The notes under the pieces were generated by a model. That model was not told the origin of the DNA. It was given only the letters and a program-made list of their open reading frames with translations, and did not search any database. Positions 62,555 to 64,000 of a stretch of DNA of 64,000 nt are shown here, one piece after another. The stretch is taken from assembly GCF_002127965.1 (NCBI RefSeq), contig NZ_CP018787.1, positions 1,364,001 to 1,428,000 of the forward strand. Direction: 5' to 3'. Made by a program: the position numbers and the translations under genes. The DNA comes from Oxalobacter formigenes (GTDB lineage: Bacteria; Pseudomonadota; Gammaproteobacteria; Burkholderiales; Burkholderiaceae_D). Numbering within the stretch: the stretch's first letter is position 1; each line of letters opens with the position of its first letter.

Positions 62555-64000
62555 TTATGAATCCTCTGTTTTCATGACATCCGTTATCTTGATCAACCTC
62601 TCCGATACCGCTGCATCCGAATCAAACAATATCCCCGCGTCGGCATACTGCTGGCGTTCGGCAATGATTTCAGCCAGAACGGCATCGGGGTCACCACCCA
62701 ATTCCCTGATACTTTCTGATACGGATTTCATCCCTGCCCGTTGCGCTTCTTTTGCAGCCATAACATCCTTGACCGGATCAACCCAGGCCTTTTTAGGCAT
62801 CGTCACTGACATTCGTGATGGTTTTCCTCGCAAAGCGCCAGATAGAATGGCTGATTTCTGCCATGCCCAGCAAATCGGGTTAATGAGCATCGGCACCAGC
62901 GCAAGCCACTGTTCGGCATTGATAATTTGCCTAAACTCCACCAGACCGGCACGGTAAGACGAATAATTGAACTTCGATAAATCGCCAGTCATCTGCGAAT
63001 ACATCACGCCCATACCGGCGGCAATGGCGTGCAATTGGGTGTTGGTATAACCTTCATATCCCCCCGATTGTGACGGTGAAGCAAATTCGATGGCATCCGC
63101 ATTGTCGATTCTCGTTATCATGCCGGGGGCGAGTGTTTCCGTCCGTTGTCCTGATGCCGTTTTACCCTGTTGGCCAACATTCAAACCGCCATTGTCCGAG
63201 CGAATGAATACGGCGAAACAGGCTTCTATCTTTTTGCGAACCAGTTCGGCTTGTTCGTAATCGGCCACATCACGCAAGCGCATGAGCGCCACGGCTAATT
63301 CAGACATTCCTCTGACCTGCGATGCCCGTTCTTTCCGGTAGTAATGGAGGATATATCTGGCCGCCACCCTGATGCTGTCCATCCCGTTTTTCCAGCTCAT
63401 TCCGGCAATCTCTCCCGGATGAGTCTGGAAAAGCCAATACGCACAGCGCCTGCCTGAACGGTCAAACTCCACACCGGCAATCACGAAATGCCCGTTATCC
63501 AGTTCACCTATTTTGCTTGTATCGAGATGATCAGCTTCGAGGACTTGCAACTGTAACGGAACTGACAATCCCTCATAAAGCCCGGTATGATGCAGGCGAA
63601 TCAGCACTTCACCATCGGTATAACGATGACGTACAGCCAATTCCAGCAATCCATTGAAATTCAGTTGCCCGTCATAATCACACTGATCACACCATGCTTC
63701 CCACAATCCGTTATCCGGAGCTTTAACCGTTATACCGTCCCCGATTGTATTAGCCACCAGCGCACGAATGGCCGACCGTCCATATTCGTTGTTTCGGACA
63801 ATATCCCGTCCTCTGGCACGAATACGGGACAGTTGCGGCGCAATTTCAGCATTGGCACTGCCGTTTGTAGCGTGCCATCCAGCTGTTCGTCTGCCAACCT
63901 TGCCCGCATCGTATGATCTGGCCATATTCAGAGACATACGCGCATACGCCCGGCGAACGGCAGCAGCGGGCGACACGTATTCAACCATTCGATCTATCCA
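62555..64000 (-). CDS. Phage portal protein (lambda B-like), N-terminus outside window
   Basis: At least 481 residues. The pattern is that of lambda-type portals: YVSPAAAVRRAYARMSLN at the start, NEYGRSAIRALVANTIGDGI, GEVLIRLH, a long helical centre and the C-terminal MPKKAWVDPVKDVMAAKEAQR. An ATG at 63988 could be the start, but the frame is still open to the edge and reads WIDRMVEYVSP; family members commonly begin with a short xxWxDR segment before VSP, so the true start is probably just beyond. The dodecameric portal sits at the capsid vertex and admits DNA. Confidence 0.9.
   Translation of the reverse strand, partial: WIDRMVEYVSPAAAVRRAYARMSLNMARSYDAGKVGRRTAGWHATNGSANAEIAPQLSRIRARGRDIVRNNEYGRSAIRALVANTIGDGITVKAPDNGLWEAWCDQCDYDGQLNFNGLLELAVRHRYTDGEVLIRLHHTGLYEGLSVPLQLQVLEADHLDTSKIGELDNGHFVIAGVEFDRSGRRCAYWLFQTHPGEIAGMSWKNGMDSIRVAARYILHYYRKERASQVRGMSELAVALMRLRDVADYEQAELVRKKIEACFAVFIRSDNGGLNVGQQGKTASGQRTETLAPGMITRIDNADAIEFASPSQSGGYEGYTNTQLHAIAAGMGVMYSQMTGDLSKFNYSSYRAGLVEFRQIINAEQWLALVPMLINPICWAWQKSAILSGALRGKPSRMSVTMPKKAWVDPVKDVMAAKEAQRAGMKSVSESIRELGGDPDAVLAEIIAERQQYADAGILFDSDAAVSERLIKITDVMKTEDS

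Larger units (their letters stand above)
46830..64000. mobile_element. Prophage (siphovirus-like), left part
   Basis: It runs from the tRNA-Leu 3' end to beyond the window. The integrase reads right; the late genes, from portal to Rz, read left. The gene order (portal, protease-capsid, tail, tape measure, J, lysis) is that of lambda-like siphophages. Terminase, replication and repressor genes are not in the window, nor is the right attachment site. No gene inside looks broken. Confidence 0.9.

Overview
The window looks like a chromosomal segment of a Gram-negative bacterium, most likely a betaproteobacterium. A member of the Burkholderiales/Oxalobacteraceae type is my best guess, but this is inference from gene content (autotransporter, LysR/AraC regulators, Rnk, GGDEF-hemerythrin proteins) and mid-range base composition; no rRNA is present to fix the taxon. 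About 46.7 kb of host DNA is followed by the left part of a tailed-phage prophage next to a tRNA-Leu gene, running off the right edge.

Host region. 1-12.5 kb is a metabolic and transport mosaic: a cut-off histidine phosphatase, a PI-PLC-like phosphodiesterase, a DsrE-like protein, a methyltransferase, a TDT-family exporter divergent from a LysR regulator, two EamA transporters, a periplasmic hydrolase, and several oxidoreductases. 12.5-17.2 kb is a disturbed locus: two Sel1-repeat proteins, a 563-residue protein of unknown function sitting behind five sense-strand terminator-like hairpins, a frameshifted Sel1 remnant, and the C-terminal scrap of a saccharopine-dehydrogenase-like gene. 17.2-22 kb holds a giant Pmp-like autotransporter whose reading frame depends on two homopolymer tracts, G25 in the leader and A8 about 260 codons in. 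As written both are in the OFF length, so it looks like a doubly switched contingency gene. About 3.9 kb away is a heptosyltransferase of the TibC type that modifies autotransporters, which makes a phase-variable glyco-adhesin pair plausible. 23-31 kb also carries purC, a flavin reductase, a lipoprotein, a second histidine phosphatase and a GGDEF protein.

31-36.5 kb is an AraC-controlled redox cluster (alcohol dehydrogenase, aldo/keto reductase, carboxymuconolactone-decarboxylase-like, SDR, cupin), followed by a membrane metallophosphoesterase. 38-46.6 kb has a zinc-ribbon protein, DUF805, a HAD-Nudix fusion, Rnk, a zinc alcohol dehydrogenase and two tandem degenerate-GGDEF/hemerythrin proteins, the second translationally coupled to an esterase.

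Prophage (about 46.83 kb to beyond 64 kb). The integrase lies next to tRNA-Leu(UAA). On the opposite strand is the late operon, read from right to left: portal, protease-capsid fusion, DUF2190, head-tail proteins, major tail protein, tail chaperone with an A_AAA_AAC -1 frameshift site, tape measure, tail-tip proteins, receptor-binding protein J, tail fibre, holin, endolysin, and nested Rz/Rz1. A lipoprotein moron is inserted on the other strand. At least five intrinsic-terminator-like hairpins lie in the sense direction inside this late operon, two of them within coding sequence. That is what one expects if the operon is read only under processive antitermination.
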